Shown piece by piece: positions 25,235 through 34,813 of a stretch of DNA of 35,946 bases. The stretch spans positions 1-35,946 of the forward strand of contig JANZZP010000062.1 in the NCBI GenBank assembly GCA_026419335.1, given 5' to 3'. Numbering within the stretch: position 1 is the stretch's first letter; every line of letters starts with the position of its first letter. Below the pieces are notes generated by a model that was not told the DNA's origin, ran no database searches, and was given only the letters and a program-made list of their open reading frames with translations. Source of the DNA: Elusimicrobiales bacterium. GTDB lineage: Bacteria; Elusimicrobiota; Elusimicrobia; Elusimicrobiales; UBA9959. A program made the translations under genes and the position numbers.

Positions 25235-26462
25235 CCTTACCTTTAATTTTATCTAGATATTGTTTTATTTTAGCTTCATTACCTTGCTCAGTAGGTTCAT
25301 AAAATTTAATAGGATCTGGCATGTATTGCTGTTCTACATAATGATTAGGATAATCATGTGGATATTTATACCCTTTTCCATCACCCAAAAAATTACTGTC
25401 TAGATGTGGATCTTTTAAATGTAGAGGGACATCCCTCTTAAGTCCATTTCTAACCTCATCTAATGCTTTTTCAATAGCCAAATATGCAGAATTTGATTTA
25501 GGAGAAAGAGCTACATATAATGCTGCATAAGATAAAATTATTCTTGATTCTGGCATACCTATTTTTTCAACCATATTATAACAAGAATTTGCAACTAAAA
25601 TTGCCATTGGGTTTGCAAGTCCAACATCTTCACAAGCTGCTATAGCAATGCGTCTAGCTATAAATAAAGGATCCTCTCCACTATATAGCATCCTAGCAAG
25701 CCAATATAAAGTAGCATCTGGATCAGAACCTCTCATTGATTTTATAAAAGCAGATATAACATCATAATGCTGATCATCTTTTTTATCGTATTCTATATAC
25801 CTATTTAGAGAAAGTTCTTTTATAGTATTTTCATCTATTAAATTATTGTTCGATATATATGCTGCAGCCTCAAAAAAATTTATAAGTTTTCTAGCATCTC
25901 CATCAGCAAATTTAATAAAAAATTCCCTCGCTTTTTCTGTGATTTTTAGCTGGTTATTATAACCCTTACATATTATCCTATCAATAAGAATGTTTAAATC
26001 ATCATTTGACAATGATTTAAATTCACATATTAAAAATCTTGACAAGAGAGCCTTATTAACATAAAAAAATGGATTTTGATTAGTAATACCTATAACAAAA
26101 ATATTTTTTTCTTCTATAAATGGAAGTAATACATCTTGTTGGGCTCTATTAAAATGATGGATCTCATCTATTATAATAAGAATATTTTTAGTTTCAAAAA
26201 GCAAATCAGTTTTTTCTATAATCTTTCTTATATCAGATATAGAAGTAATTGTAGCATTAAATTTAAAAACATCTGCATTAATCTTTTTTGCAATTATTTT
26301 TGCAAGTGCAGTTTTACCAGTTCCACTAGGACCATAAAAAAGACAAGATTTAAAAACGTTCTTTTCAATCATTTTTCTTAAAAATTTTCCTTCTCCAATT
26401 AAATGTTTTTGACCTACAAATTCATTTAAATCATTAGGCAACATTTTTTCTAAAAGTGTCAT
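25218..26462 (-). CDS. rarA: Replication-associated recombination protein RarA (MgsA) AAA+ ATPase
   Basis: About 414 residues from the ATG at 26462, one base after the zapA stop; an ATG 18 bases upstream is also possible and neither has a ribosome site. Walker A GPSGTGKTAL, Walker B IIIDEIHHFNRAQQD, sensor 1 GITNQNP and the arginine-finger region ALLSRF define the AAA+ module; the C-terminal part contains the RarA tetramerisation region (GSDPDATLYWLARML, DVGLANP, PKSNSAY, HLKDPH, YKYPHDYPNHYV). Acts at stalled replication forks. The C-terminal signature separates it from RuvB and DnaX. Confidence 0.95.
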   Translation of the reverse strand: MTLLEKMLPNDLNEFVGQKHLIGEGKFLRKMIEKNVFKSCLFYGPSGTGKTALAKIIAKKINADVFKFNATITSISDIRKIIEKTDLLFETKNILIIIDEIHHFNRAQQDVLLPFIEEKNIFVIGITNQNPFFYVNKALLSRFLICEFKSLSNDDLNILIDRIICKGYNNQLKITEKAREFFIKFADGDARKLINFFEAAAYISNNNLIDENTIKELSLNRYIEYDKKDDQHYDVISAFIKSMRGSDPDATLYWLARMLYSGEDPLFIARRIAIAACEDVGLANPMAILVANSCYNMVEKIGMPESRIILSYAALYVALSPKSNSAYLAIEKALDEVRNGLKRDVPLHLKDPHLDSNFLGDGKGYKYPHDYPNHYVEQQYMPDPIKFYEPTEQGNEAKIKQYLDKIKGKDEKET

Positions 26463-26463
26463 A

Positions 26464-26754
26464 TTAAAAAAGTTTTTCATTATTTAAATGTTCTTTTATA
26501 ATCAAAACTAAATTATCAATTTTCTCTTCTAGATTTGTTGAAATATTCTGTAACTTCTTTTTTGTAACAAAATATTCAACACAATATTTTACAACTAAAC
26601 TAGAAAGTATTTTTATTGTATCTGGAGTTTCTTTTTCAAGTTGCAAAATATCATTTTCTATCATTGCCTCAATATAGCTAGCCTCAACAGGAGTTAATCC
26701 TTCATCGGTGTTTAATTCTATAATTCTATTTTTAACCCTTATATTAAGTTTCAC
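26464..26754 (-). CDS. zapA: ZapA-like cell division protein
   Basis: 96 residues. The N-terminal part (about 1-45: LNIRVKNRIIELNTDEGL, EASYIEAMI) resembles the ZapA globular domain that binds FtsZ, followed by a long helix/coiled coil (about 50-95) that would form the antiparallel dimer. ZapA proteins bundle FtsZ filaments at midcell. It overlaps the preceding small coiled-coil gene by 4 bases; ZapA next to a short coiled-coil protein is a common pairing in diderm bacteria. ZapA is weakly conserved, so this rests on size, layout and context. Confidence 0.7.
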   Translation of the reverse strand: MKLNIRVKNRIIELNTDEGLTPVEASYIEAMIENDILQLEKETPDTIKILSSLVVKYCVEYFVTKKKLQNISTNLEEKIDNLVLIIKEHLNNEKLF

Positions 26755-26987
26755 TGATTCAACTCCCTCTCAATCATTTGAGATATTTTCTCAAGTCTTT
26801 TTTTAATATTTTCTGTTAATTTATTCTTTTTATATGAATCGAGTTCATGTAAAAGATGTTTTTCTCTTTCCCTTAAGATTCTAATCTGTTCTTTTAATTC
26901 AATGTTTTCCCTATAAAGTTCTTCAACCTTTCTAATTATCTTATAAATATCTTTTTCAAGAATATCAAGTTTTTTATCAATACTCAT
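26751..26987 (-). CDS. Small coiled-coil protein, ZapB-like
   Basis: 78 residues, almost entirely one heptad-repeat helix (about 3-60, KLDILEKDIYKIIRKVEELY and LKEQIRILRERE) with a basic tail. No membrane segment or signal. It starts inside the alaS stop (ATGA overlap) and overlaps zapA by 4 bases. ZapB and ZapB-like proteins have this size and shape and work with ZapA at the division ring, but coiled coils give no specific identity, so the function is inferred from the neighbour. Confidence 0.65.
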   Translation of the reverse strand: MSIDKKLDILEKDIYKIIRKVEELYRENIELKEQIRILREREKHLLHELDSYKKNKLTENIKKRLEKISQMIERELNQ

Positions 26988-29662
26988 TTAACATTATCTA
27001 TTATGCCTTTTTTAAATTCCTCTATATCTAAAATAACTCCACCACCTTGTACAAAATCTTCCCTACCACCACCATTTAAAGAATATTTTTCCCTGAGTTT
27101 GTTAAAAATACCTTTAACCGAAATACCTAAATCACTAGTTTTTGTAAACACAAAAGAAATTTTGTTTCCAACTAAATTATAAACAAATATCAAGGAAGAT
27201 TTGTGTTGAGTCTTTTTGATATCTGCAATATTTCTCAAAGTTTTTACATCAGAATTATTCATTTTAATCATAACAACTTTTTGAGAATTAATCTCAAAAA
27301 TATCCTCTAATGATGGAACAAAAGAAATAGCTTTTATTTTATCTTCCAAAAATTTAATCTCATTTTTTAATTTTAAAGCCTTATTTATTAAATCCGACTC
27401 TTCGCTATCTAAAATATTACATAAATCCTCAAGTTTTTTTTCTTTTGATTGAAGATATGACAAAAGTGCATAACCTGCTATTCCTTCAATTCTTCTTATA
27501 CCTCTTGAAATAGAACTTTCACGAATAATCTTTATTGAAAATACATCTCTCAAATCATCTACATGAGTACCACCACACAATTCCAAACTGAATCTATCGT
27601 AAACATTATTAAAACCATCCCTATTTATAAGAATAAATCTGGCAGGATCAGTATATTTTTCACCTGGCAATAATATAGCTCCAAAATTTGTAGCATCAGA
27701 AAGTGGTCTTTCATCTTTATATATCTTTAAACCAGACAATATAACATTATTTGCAATTTCTTCTATTTTTTTAATATCATCATATGAAGGAGCTTTAGGT
27801 AAAGTATAGTCGAATCTAAATTTTTCATCATTTACTAAGGAGCCAGCTTGAGCTACATTATTGCCAAAAACCTTCTTTAATGCAGCATTTATAATATGGG
27901 TAGCAGTATGATGAGCTGAAATTTTTTTTCTCCTAAATGAATCTACTTGTAAAACATATTTTTCTCCCTTTATAACTTTTTTTGTTACAGATACTAAATG
28001 ATAAAAAATATCTCCAAAAGGTTTTTGAACATCCTTAATATGAGCGCAAATTTCATTATCTTTTAATAAAATTCCAACATCTGCAACTTGTCCACCTGAT
28101 TCAGCATAAAAAGGAGTTTCATCAAAAACTAAAAAACACTCTCCTTTATCAAATTCATTATGTTCTCTACCTGATAAATCTATTATTGCTAAAACTTTAC
28201 TTTCGTGCTCAAGCTTATTATAACCAACGAATTTAGTAATAGGCAGTTTAAAATCTATCTTTTGAAGGAAATTATAATCTTTAGTTTGAGATGACCATTT
28301 TCTAGATATTTCTTTTGCTTTTGCTTTTGCTTTTTCAAATTCTTCATCAGATATATTTATACCTCTTTTCCCTGCTATTTCCTTTATAAGCTCATAAGGA
28401 AAACCATATGTCTCATATATCCAAAAAGCATCTTTTCCAGAAATATAGCCTTTATTTAATAATGATTCTATATACTTTTCTCCTTTTTCAATCATTTCTA
28501 TAAAACCTTTTTCTTCTACTTCAATAATATCTTTTATATAGTTAAGACTTTGGTTAATCTGGTTATAAACATTATTGTAAATCTTTCCAACAGATTCAAC
28601 AAGCCTGTAGAGACATGGTTCTTTAACCCCAACTATAATAGCATATCTTTGAGCTCTTCTTAAAAGGCGTCTAAGAATATAACCTCTTCCTTCATTTGAA
28701 GGTATTACCCCTTCAGATATAAGAAAACATGAACCTCTTAAATGATCTGCAATAATTCTAAGCGCTGGAATAAAGTTATCAAATGCATTAATATCTGTAA
28801 GATTTTTATAATACAACTCTTCTGATGAAAAATTATTAAGAATAATATCTACAATTTTTTTTGTACTAGAAGAAAATGAATTGTAAGCATATTTTATAAA
28901 ATCTTCTATAATTGGAAAGAAAAGTGTTGTTTCAAAAGGAGAAAACTTATTTTCTATAATAAAACACAATCTCTCAAGGCCCATTCCAGTATCTATGTTT
29001 TTTGTAGGTAAAGGTTTGAAACTACCATCAACTTGTCTATCAAATTGAGTAAAAACATGATTCCATATTTCAATATACCTATCACAACCACACCAAGGAC
29101 CCGGACAGTTTTTATGATATTGTTCTCCTCTATCATAGTATATTTCAGAACAAGGGCCACTTGGTCCAGTATCGCCCATAGACCAAAAATTATCCTCACC
29201 AAGTTCAAATATATGAGAGTGAAGATTTTTAGGAAGGATTCTTTTCCATATTTCAAAAACTTCTTCATCTTTTGGAGCAATTCCACCACGATAGTAAGAA
29301 AACCAAAGTCTCGAAGGATCTATACTCATTTCTGAAACTAAAAATTCATACCCCCATTTTAATGATTCTTCTTTAAAATAATCTCCAAAGGAAAAATTAC
29401 CAAGCATTTCAAAAAAAGTTAGATGTCTAATTGTTTTACCTACATTATCAATATCAGTAGTTCTAAAACATTTTTGACAACTTGTAGCTCTCTTAAGATC
29501 TGTTTTTAACCCAAGATAGTAAGGTTTGAACTGAACCATTCCAGCGCTTGTAAAAAGAAGAGTAGGATCACCTTGTGGTATAAGAGGGCTTGATTGTATT
29601 ATAGGATGATCTCTATATTTAAAAAAATTTAGAAATTTATCCCTTATCTTATTATGATCCAT
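26984..29662 (-). CDS. alaS: Alanyl-tRNA synthetase
   Basis: 892 residues, complete. The class II catalytic domain (1-about 240) has TSAGMVQFKPYYLG and GMGLERL (226-232). The tRNA-recognition helices, the editing domain with HTATH (585-589) and CGGTH (696-700), which binds zinc and clears mischarged Ser/Gly, and the C-terminal DHHA1 region with NGGGREDFVQGGG follow. GAGAGG lies 5 bases upstream of the ATG. It follows pyk by 44 bases and overlaps the next gene by 4. Charges tRNA-Ala in the cytoplasm. Confidence 0.98.
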   Translation of the reverse strand: MDHNKIRDKFLNFFKYRDHPIIQSSPLIPQGDPTLLFTSAGMVQFKPYYLGLKTDLKRATSCQKCFRTTDIDNVGKTIRHLTFFEMLGNFSFGDYFKEESLKWGYEFLVSEMSIDPSRLWFSYYRGGIAPKDEEVFEIWKRILPKNLHSHIFELGEDNFWSMGDTGPSGPCSEIYYDRGEQYHKNCPGPWCGCDRYIEIWNHVFTQFDRQVDGSFKPLPTKNIDTGMGLERLCFIIENKFSPFETTLFFPIIEDFIKYAYNSFSSSTKKIVDIILNNFSSEELYYKNLTDINAFDNFIPALRIIADHLRGSCFLISEGVIPSNEGRGYILRRLLRRAQRYAIIVGVKEPCLYRLVESVGKIYNNVYNQINQSLNYIKDIIEVEEKGFIEMIEKGEKYIESLLNKGYISGKDAFWIYETYGFPYELIKEIAGKRGINISDEEFEKAKAKAKEISRKWSSQTKDYNFLQKIDFKLPITKFVGYNKLEHESKVLAIIDLSGREHNEFDKGECFLVFDETPFYAESGGQVADVGILLKDNEICAHIKDVQKPFGDIFYHLVSVTKKVIKGEKYVLQVDSFRRKKISAHHTATHIINAALKKVFGNNVAQAGSLVNDEKFRFDYTLPKAPSYDDIKKIEEIANNVILSGLKIYKDERPLSDATNFGAILLPGEKYTDPARFILINRDGFNNVYDRFSLELCGGTHVDDLRDVFSIKIIRESSISRGIRRIEGIAGYALLSYLQSKEKKLEDLCNILDSEESDLINKALKLKNEIKFLEDKIKAISFVPSLEDIFEINSQKVVMIKMNNSDVKTLRNIADIKKTQHKSSLIFVYNLVGNKISFVFTKTSDLGISVKGIFNKLREKYSLNGGGREDFVQGGGVILDIEEFKKGIIDNVK

Positions 29663-29706
29663 AGTTACCTCTCATTATAAAACTATTTTATCAAATTAAC
29701 TATTTA

Positions 29707-30744
29707 CTAGAATAAAATACGTTTAGTCTTAATATACTTAAAAACTTTTTTAATTATGTTATTCATTTCTTTAACAGCCAATAAAGGATATTTACCAACT
29801 GCAGTTTCAGCAGAAAGTAAAAGGTAATCAGCTCCCTGCATTACACTTACAGCAATATCATTTACCTCTGCTCTAGTTGGATATGGATTTAAAACCATTG
29901 TATCAAGCATTTGAGTAGCAACTATATCAAAAACATCAGCTTTATTACACAAATCTATTATTTCCTTTTGCAAAATAGGAACAATGCTTCTCTCAACACT
30001 TACCCCTAAATCCCCTCTAGCTATCATTATAGCATCAGAAACATCTATTATTTCCGATATATTTTCAAATCCTTCCTTATCCTCTATTTTAGAGATTATA
30101 AAAAACTTATCATTAGATATCGAAGATAGAAATTTTCTTAATCTAATCACATCATCCTTTTTTCTAACAAATGAAAGAGCAAATTCTTTCATAGAACATG
30201 AAACCGCAAATTTTATATCCTCTATATCCTTTGATGTAATAGTTGGAAGAGGAAAGCTCCTATTAACTACACTAACTCCTTTTCTTGAAGATATTATTCC
30301 ACCTCGTATAACTCTACATACCAGTTTGTTTTTTGTTATTTTTTCAACTATAAATTCTAATCTTCCATCATCTATAAATATTCGATCATATTTTTTTATA
30401 TATTTACAAAAATCAGGATAATCTATTAAAAAAACTTTATTTAAGATATTATTTTCTTTAGTTGAGAAAAAAACAATAGAATTATCTAAAAGCTTAACTT
30501 TATTTCTAAAAAAACCTAATCTTATTTTTGGACCTTGTATATCACCAAAAACACTGATTTTATCTTTTCTCTTCCCTAAAATTTTTTTCGCCATTTTAAA
30601 TCTTCTTAAAATCTCCGAATGAGAAGAATGAGAAAAATTAATCCTAAAAGAACTTACCCCATTCAAAAACATTTCCTTCAAAGTTTCTTCATTATCAGAT
30701 GATGGCCCTAAAGTCGCTATAATAGATGTAGTTTTTTTATGCAT
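29707..30744 (-). CDS. pyk: Pyruvate kinase lacking the C-terminal regulatory domain
   Basis: 345 residues against about 470 in typical enzymes. The barrel and B domain are intact: TSIIATLGP, RINFSH (34-39), GPKIRLG (71-77), FIDDG, the catalytic lysine and Mg ligand in ISKIED (K219, E221), IARGDLGV (241-248), ATQMLDTM and TAVGKYP (314-320). The protein stops about 25 residues after the barrel, with no C domain and no remnant downstream, so this is a natural short form, not a frameshift. MLDTM replaces the usual MLESM. Transfers phosphate from phosphoenolpyruvate to ADP. Without the C domain, the classical fructose-bisphosphate and related allosteric sites are missing. It lies 6 bases after tilS. 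Confidence 0.93.
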   Translation of the reverse strand: MHKKTTSIIATLGPSSDNEETLKEMFLNGVSSFRINFSHSSHSEILRRFKMAKKILGKRKDKISVFGDIQGPKIRLGFFRNKVKLLDNSIVFFSTKENNILNKVFLIDYPDFCKYIKKYDRIFIDDGRLEFIVEKITKNKLVCRVIRGGIISSRKGVSVVNRSFPLPTITSKDIEDIKFAVSCSMKEFALSFVRKKDDVIRLRKFLSSISNDKFFIISKIEDKEGFENISEIIDVSDAIMIARGDLGVSVERSIVPILQKEIIDLCNKADVFDIVATQMLDTMVLNPYPTRAEVNDIAVSVMQGADYLLLSAETAVGKYPLLAVKEMNNIIKKVFKYIKTKRILF

Positions 30745-30750
30745 ATTTTA

Positions 30751-31458
30751 TTATTTCTTTTTTAATTTATCAAACATTTCAATTAATCTTAAAGCAAAAC
30801 CAGGATATCTTTTTTCTATTTCTGGAATTATCTTATGTCTAAGCCAATTTCTTGAATAAGAGATATCAAAATTTGTTTCATCCATTATATATTTTATTTT
30901 ATTTTCTTTTAAATAGTTTAAAATTTCCATCTTCCTTAAACATAATAAAGGTCTAACAACAAAAATCTTTTTGCCAAGTTTACGTTTTAAAGGAATACCA
31001 AATAAACCATCAGGATCAGTCCCCCTAAATAAATTCAACAATATAGTTTCAACATTTTCATCATAATTATGAGCAGTTAATACCAAATTACATTTAAGTC
31101 TTTTAGCATATTTTAAATATAAAGAATATCTAATTTTTCTTGCAAAATTTTCCAAATTTTCTTTATTTTTATAAGCAAGTTCTTTTATACTAACACGCTC
31201 AAACACAAAATCTATAAAATTTTCTTCACAATAATTCCTCACTAATTTTTCATCTAAATCAGAATTTTTTCTTATCATATGATTTAAATGAAAAACAGCA
31301 AAATATCCTTTAAATGTTTTATGGAAATAATGTAACATAAGCATAGAATCAGGACCACCAGAAACTGCTAATAATAACCTATCTCCTACATCTAAAAGTT
31401 TTTTACACTTAATAAAATTATTTATTTTATTCCATATTGTAAGAGTTATTTTCTTCAT
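30751..31458 (-). CDS. tilS: tRNA(Ile)-lysidine synthetase, short form
   Basis: Modifies C34 of the AUA-reading tRNA-Ile to lysidine. 235 residues comprising only the N-type PP-loop ATPase domain: SGGPDSMLML (about 34-43), HLNHMIRKNSDLDE, TAHNYDENVETILLNLFRGT, GIPLKRK, and the closing NWLRHKIIPEI. The C-terminal tRNA-binding domains of the E. coli enzyme are absent; short forms of this length are found in several thermophilic and deep-branching bacteria. It starts one base after the recG stop. In a genome with so many ATA codons the activity should be essential. Confidence 0.92.
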   Translation of the reverse strand: MKKITLTIWNKINNFIKCKKLLDVGDRLLLAVSGGPDSMLMLHYFHKTFKGYFAVFHLNHMIRKNSDLDEKLVRNYCEENFIDFVFERVSIKELAYKNKENLENFARKIRYSLYLKYAKRLKCNLVLTAHNYDENVETILLNLFRGTDPDGLFGIPLKRKLGKKIFVVRPLLCLRKMEILNYLKENKIKYIMDETNFDISYSRNWLRHKIIPEIEKRYPGFALRLIEMFDKLKKK

Positions 31459-31459
31459 A

Positions 31460-33538
31460 TCAATTTAAATCAACTGAAATCCATTTTTCTCCATAAACTT
31501 CAAATATTTCCTTTTTTAATGCTTGATGCTCAATCTTTACAAGATAAGGATCTTCTTTAATTAATTCATCTCTGTCTTCAAAAACTTTCAATAAAATATC
31601 TTTATGTAGATATACAGAAGCTATTTTAAATTCTATATCTCCATGTTGTTTAGTACCAATAATTTCACCAATACCCCTTATATAAGCATCTTTTTCACTT
31701 AGCTCAAAACCATTAGTAGTACTACACATAGCAGATATCCTTTCATAAGCATCTCCACTTTTGACATCACTTACTAGAAAACAATATCCTTCACGCGTTC
31801 CTCTCCCTATTCTTCCGCGTAATTGATGAAGAGATGCCAATCCGAATCTTTCTGCATTTTCTATTATCATAACATTTGCATGAGGTACATCTATACCCAC
31901 CTCAATCACACTAGTAGCACACAAAATTTGAATTTTTCTATCATAAAAATCCTTCATTATTTTCTGCTTTTCTAAAGCCTTCATTTTACCATGTAAAAAA
32001 GCACACTGATATGGTAGAAACTCTCTCCTAATTCTTTCAAACTCTTTAATAAGCGATTTAACGGTTGATTTTTCATTCTCTTCAATCATCGGGAAAACTA
32101 TATAAACACTTTCTCCTTCTTTAAGTAGCTCCTTTGCTTTTCTAAAAGCTTCTTCTTCTTTAACATGATAAGTAAATATTCCTTTTCTTTGAGGAGGCAT
32201 CTCTCTTAAAACGGATAAATCAAGATCTCCATAAAGCGCAAGAAATAATGTTCTTGGAATTGGAGTTGCAGTCATAACAAGCATATCTATTTTCTCACCT
32301 TTTTGTCTCAGAGTTGCCCTTTGTCTTACTCCAAAACGATGTTGTTCGTCAATTACAGCTAAAGTTAAGTTTTTAAATTTAATATTACCATCAATAAGTG
32401 AATGTGTTCCAACAAGTATATCTATTTCTCCATTTTCTACTTTTTTAATTATATCTTTTTTCTTTTTAGATGGAGTTGAAGATGTCAAAAGCTCAAACTT
32501 AACATCTAGATCCTTAAGAAATTTTTTAAAAGTATAATAATGCTGTTCAGCAAGAATTTCAGTTGGTGCCATAAAACATGATTGATAGCCATTTTCGCAA
32601 GCTAAAAGACAACTAGATAATGCAACAACAGTCTTACCACTTCCAACATCTCCTTGTAAAAGCCTATTCATAGGATGAGGACTCATCATATCAGAAAAAA
32701 TTTCATTTATAGCTTTTTTTTGTGAGGCGGTGAATTCAAAACCAAGATTATTCTTAAAAGGAGTCAGTAAAGTTCTATTTATTTTATAAGTATGATTTTT
32801 TTTCACTTCTAGAATTTGTCTCTTTTTAATTGCCCAAGCAACAGCCATTAAAAAAAACTCCTCATAAATAAATCTTTCACGTGCCTTTTTTAATTCCTCT
32901 AAACTTTTTGGAAAATGTATTAATTCAAAAGCTAAAGATCTATTCAAAAGATTACGTTTAGCTATAAATTTATGAGGTATTATCTCATCTATCACTTTAT
33001 CCTTTATAAACAAAGATTCATAAACAATTTTTCTAAATTGACGCAATTCAATTCCAGATGTTAAACTATAAACCGGCACAATTTTATTGTAAACTATTGA
33101 AAAATCATCATCTTCTGGAAAATATATTTCTTCAACATCTATTTTATCAGGAAATAACACAGAACCAGTTTTACCAACAACAAATATCTTTTTTCCTCTT
33201 TCAATTTTTTTCTTTATTGTAGCAAAAACATCAAAGTTTATTTTCGATTTTTTAAAAATATTAGCTTCTATTTTTCTTCCATCATCAAATAAAATTACTA
33301 TTTTAAATATCCTCAAAGATGATGTTGTATAAACCTCAAAATAATCAATAACAGTTCCAAAATAAGTTTCTACATTTTCAATCAAATCTCCAGACTCTTT
33401 ATTATCACGATAATCTTTATATATCCTTGGAAAATAAAAAAGAAGATCTTTTAGAGTATATATTCCAAGCTTATAAAGTTTTTCAGCTCTTTTTGGTCCA
33501 ACTCCTCTTATATATTTAATATCAACTCTAATCGACAT
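31460..33538 (-). CDS. recG: ATP-dependent DNA helicase RecG
   Basis: 692 residues. An N-terminal wedge with an OB fold (about 1-220, starting with the helix-hairpin-helix-like IRGVGPKRAEKLYKLGI), then helicase motifs: Walker A GDVGSGKTVVA, TEILAEQH, DEQHRFGVRQR, MTATPIPRTL, the VSVIEVGIDVP-like block (here TSVIEVGIDVPHANVM), and motif VI QLRGRIGRG, ending with the RecG C-terminal motif region. Remodels stalled forks and Holliday junctions. The start codon overlaps the thrC stop by one base (TAATG). Confidence 0.96.
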   Translation of the reverse strand: MSIRVDIKYIRGVGPKRAEKLYKLGIYTLKDLLFYFPRIYKDYRDNKESGDLIENVETYFGTVIDYFEVYTTSSLRIFKIVILFDDGRKIEANIFKKSKINFDVFATIKKKIERGKKIFVVGKTGSVLFPDKIDVEEIYFPEDDDFSIVYNKIVPVYSLTSGIELRQFRKIVYESLFIKDKVIDEIIPHKFIAKRNLLNRSLAFELIHFPKSLEELKKARERFIYEEFFLMAVAWAIKKRQILEVKKNHTYKINRTLLTPFKNNLGFEFTASQKKAINEIFSDMMSPHPMNRLLQGDVGSGKTVVALSSCLLACENGYQSCFMAPTEILAEQHYYTFKKFLKDLDVKFELLTSSTPSKKKKDIIKKVENGEIDILVGTHSLIDGNIKFKNLTLAVIDEQHRFGVRQRATLRQKGEKIDMLVMTATPIPRTLFLALYGDLDLSVLREMPPQRKGIFTYHVKEEEAFRKAKELLKEGESVYIVFPMIEENEKSTVKSLIKEFERIRREFLPYQCAFLHGKMKALEKQKIMKDFYDRKIQILCATSVIEVGIDVPHANVMIIENAERFGLASLHQLRGRIGRGTREGYCFLVSDVKSGDAYERISAMCSTTNGFELSEKDAYIRGIGEIIGTKQHGDIEFKIASVYLHKDILLKVFEDRDELIKEDPYLVKIEHQALKKEIFEVYGEKWISVDLN

Positions 33539-34794
33539 TAATTTTGTTGTAAAATACTACGAATATTTCTTTCTAAATCCTTTATATCTGGCTTTATCTT
33601 AATTCCTGACTTAAAGTTTATTTTATCTTTAATAGACAAATCTTTTAAACCGCTTCCAGTCAGAATTAAAAGAACACTTTCGTTACTTTCAATCTTTTTT
33701 TCAAATTTAAGTTTTTTAAAAGCAGCAAAAACAGAGCCTGCTGATGGTTCCACAAATATACCAGTTTTTACTGAAAGCTCAAAAGATGATTTTAAAACCT
33801 CCTCATCACTTACATTTACAGCAAGTCCTCCAGATTCTCTTATAGAAATTAAGGCTGCTAAACCATCTTTTGGTAATTTTACAGATATATTATCACATAT
33901 AGTTTGTGCAGATACAGATTCTATTTTATCAGTATTTTTTAAAAATGCATTATATATAGCATTAGAACTACCAGCTTGGACAGCTACAAGACGGGGTAAT
34001 TTATCAATAAGACCTATCTTTTTAAACTCAAGAAAACCTTTCCAAACTCCACTTATAATATTACCATCCCCAACGGGCACAAAAATTAAATCTGGAATTT
34101 CCCATTCCAATTGTTCACATATTTCAAAAGAAACTGTTTTATTACCTTCCCTGGTAAAAGGATTATAACCACTATTTATATTATACCAACCAAAATTTTT
34201 AGAAGCTTCAATACAAACATCATAAGCATCATCATAACTACCTTCTACTTTTACTACATTTGCTCCATACATAAAAATTTGAAGCAATTTTGGTTCTGAT
34301 ATTTTTGAAGGGACAAAGACAACTGTTTTAATACCACAGGAAGAAGCTAAACATGCAACTGAAGAACCAGCATTACCATTTGAGGCACAACAAACTATTC
34401 TCTTTTTTTCATCAATTACATCTATCACTCTTTTTAAAACAACAGAAGTAGCTCTATCTTTAAACGAAAGAGTTGGATTCAAAGAATCATCTTTAATATA
34501 AATCATATCAACATCATATTCATCAGCAAGTTTTTTGAACTTATAAAGAGGAGTATATCCAACATGTAGTAACGGTATCCCTTTAAGATCATCAGTAGGT
34601 AATAAATCTAGATATCTCCATATATCAAAAAAGCGATTTTCTTCAAGTTCCTTAAGTTTAAATCTTTTTTTTATTAGATTATAATCATAAATAACTTCAA
34701 GGTTTGAACTACATGAACTACAATTATATATCTCATCTAAAAGTTCATGCTCTTTACCACAGTTTAAACATTTCAACATAATTATTTTTTTCAT
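33538..34794 (-). CDS. thrC: Threonine synthase
   Basis: 418-residue PLP enzyme converting O-phosphohomoserine to threonine. An N-terminal zinc-ribbon-like segment with CxxC pairs (C9/C12 and C25/C28) precedes the fold-type II core. The PLP lysine is K112 in LSFKDRA, and the phosphate/PLP region shows ASNGNAGSSVACLA, PVGDGN and LTGSG near the end. The zinc-ribbon form is the bacterial/archaeal ThrC class close to threonine dehydratases; the SFKDR block favours threonine synthase. GGGAGG lies 9 bases before the chosen ATG; a second ATG five codons later is possible. Confidence 0.93.
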   Translation of the reverse strand: MKKIIMLKCLNCGKEHELLDEIYNCSSCSSNLEVIYDYNLIKKRFKLKELEENRFFDIWRYLDLLPTDDLKGIPLLHVGYTPLYKFKKLADEYDVDMIYIKDDSLNPTLSFKDRATSVVLKRVIDVIDEKKRIVCCASNGNAGSSVACLASSCGIKTVVFVPSKISEPKLLQIFMYGANVVKVEGSYDDAYDVCIEASKNFGWYNINSGYNPFTREGNKTVSFEICEQLEWEIPDLIFVPVGDGNIISGVWKGFLEFKKIGLIDKLPRLVAVQAGSSNAIYNAFLKNTDKIESVSAQTICDNISVKLPKDGLAALISIRESGGLAVNVSDEEVLKSSFELSVKTGIFVEPSAGSVFAAFKKLKFEKKIESNESVLLILTGSGLKDLSIKDKINFKSGIKIKPDIKDLERNIRSILQQN

Positions 34795-34813
34795 TTATAT
34801 TTTCCTCCCTATT

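Noticed and set aside
29668..29679. TATAAT just upstream of alaS as a promoter -10
   Set aside because: Transcription from it would start downstream of the adjacent GAGAGG ribosome site, removing it; alaS is better explained as part of the upstream gene run.
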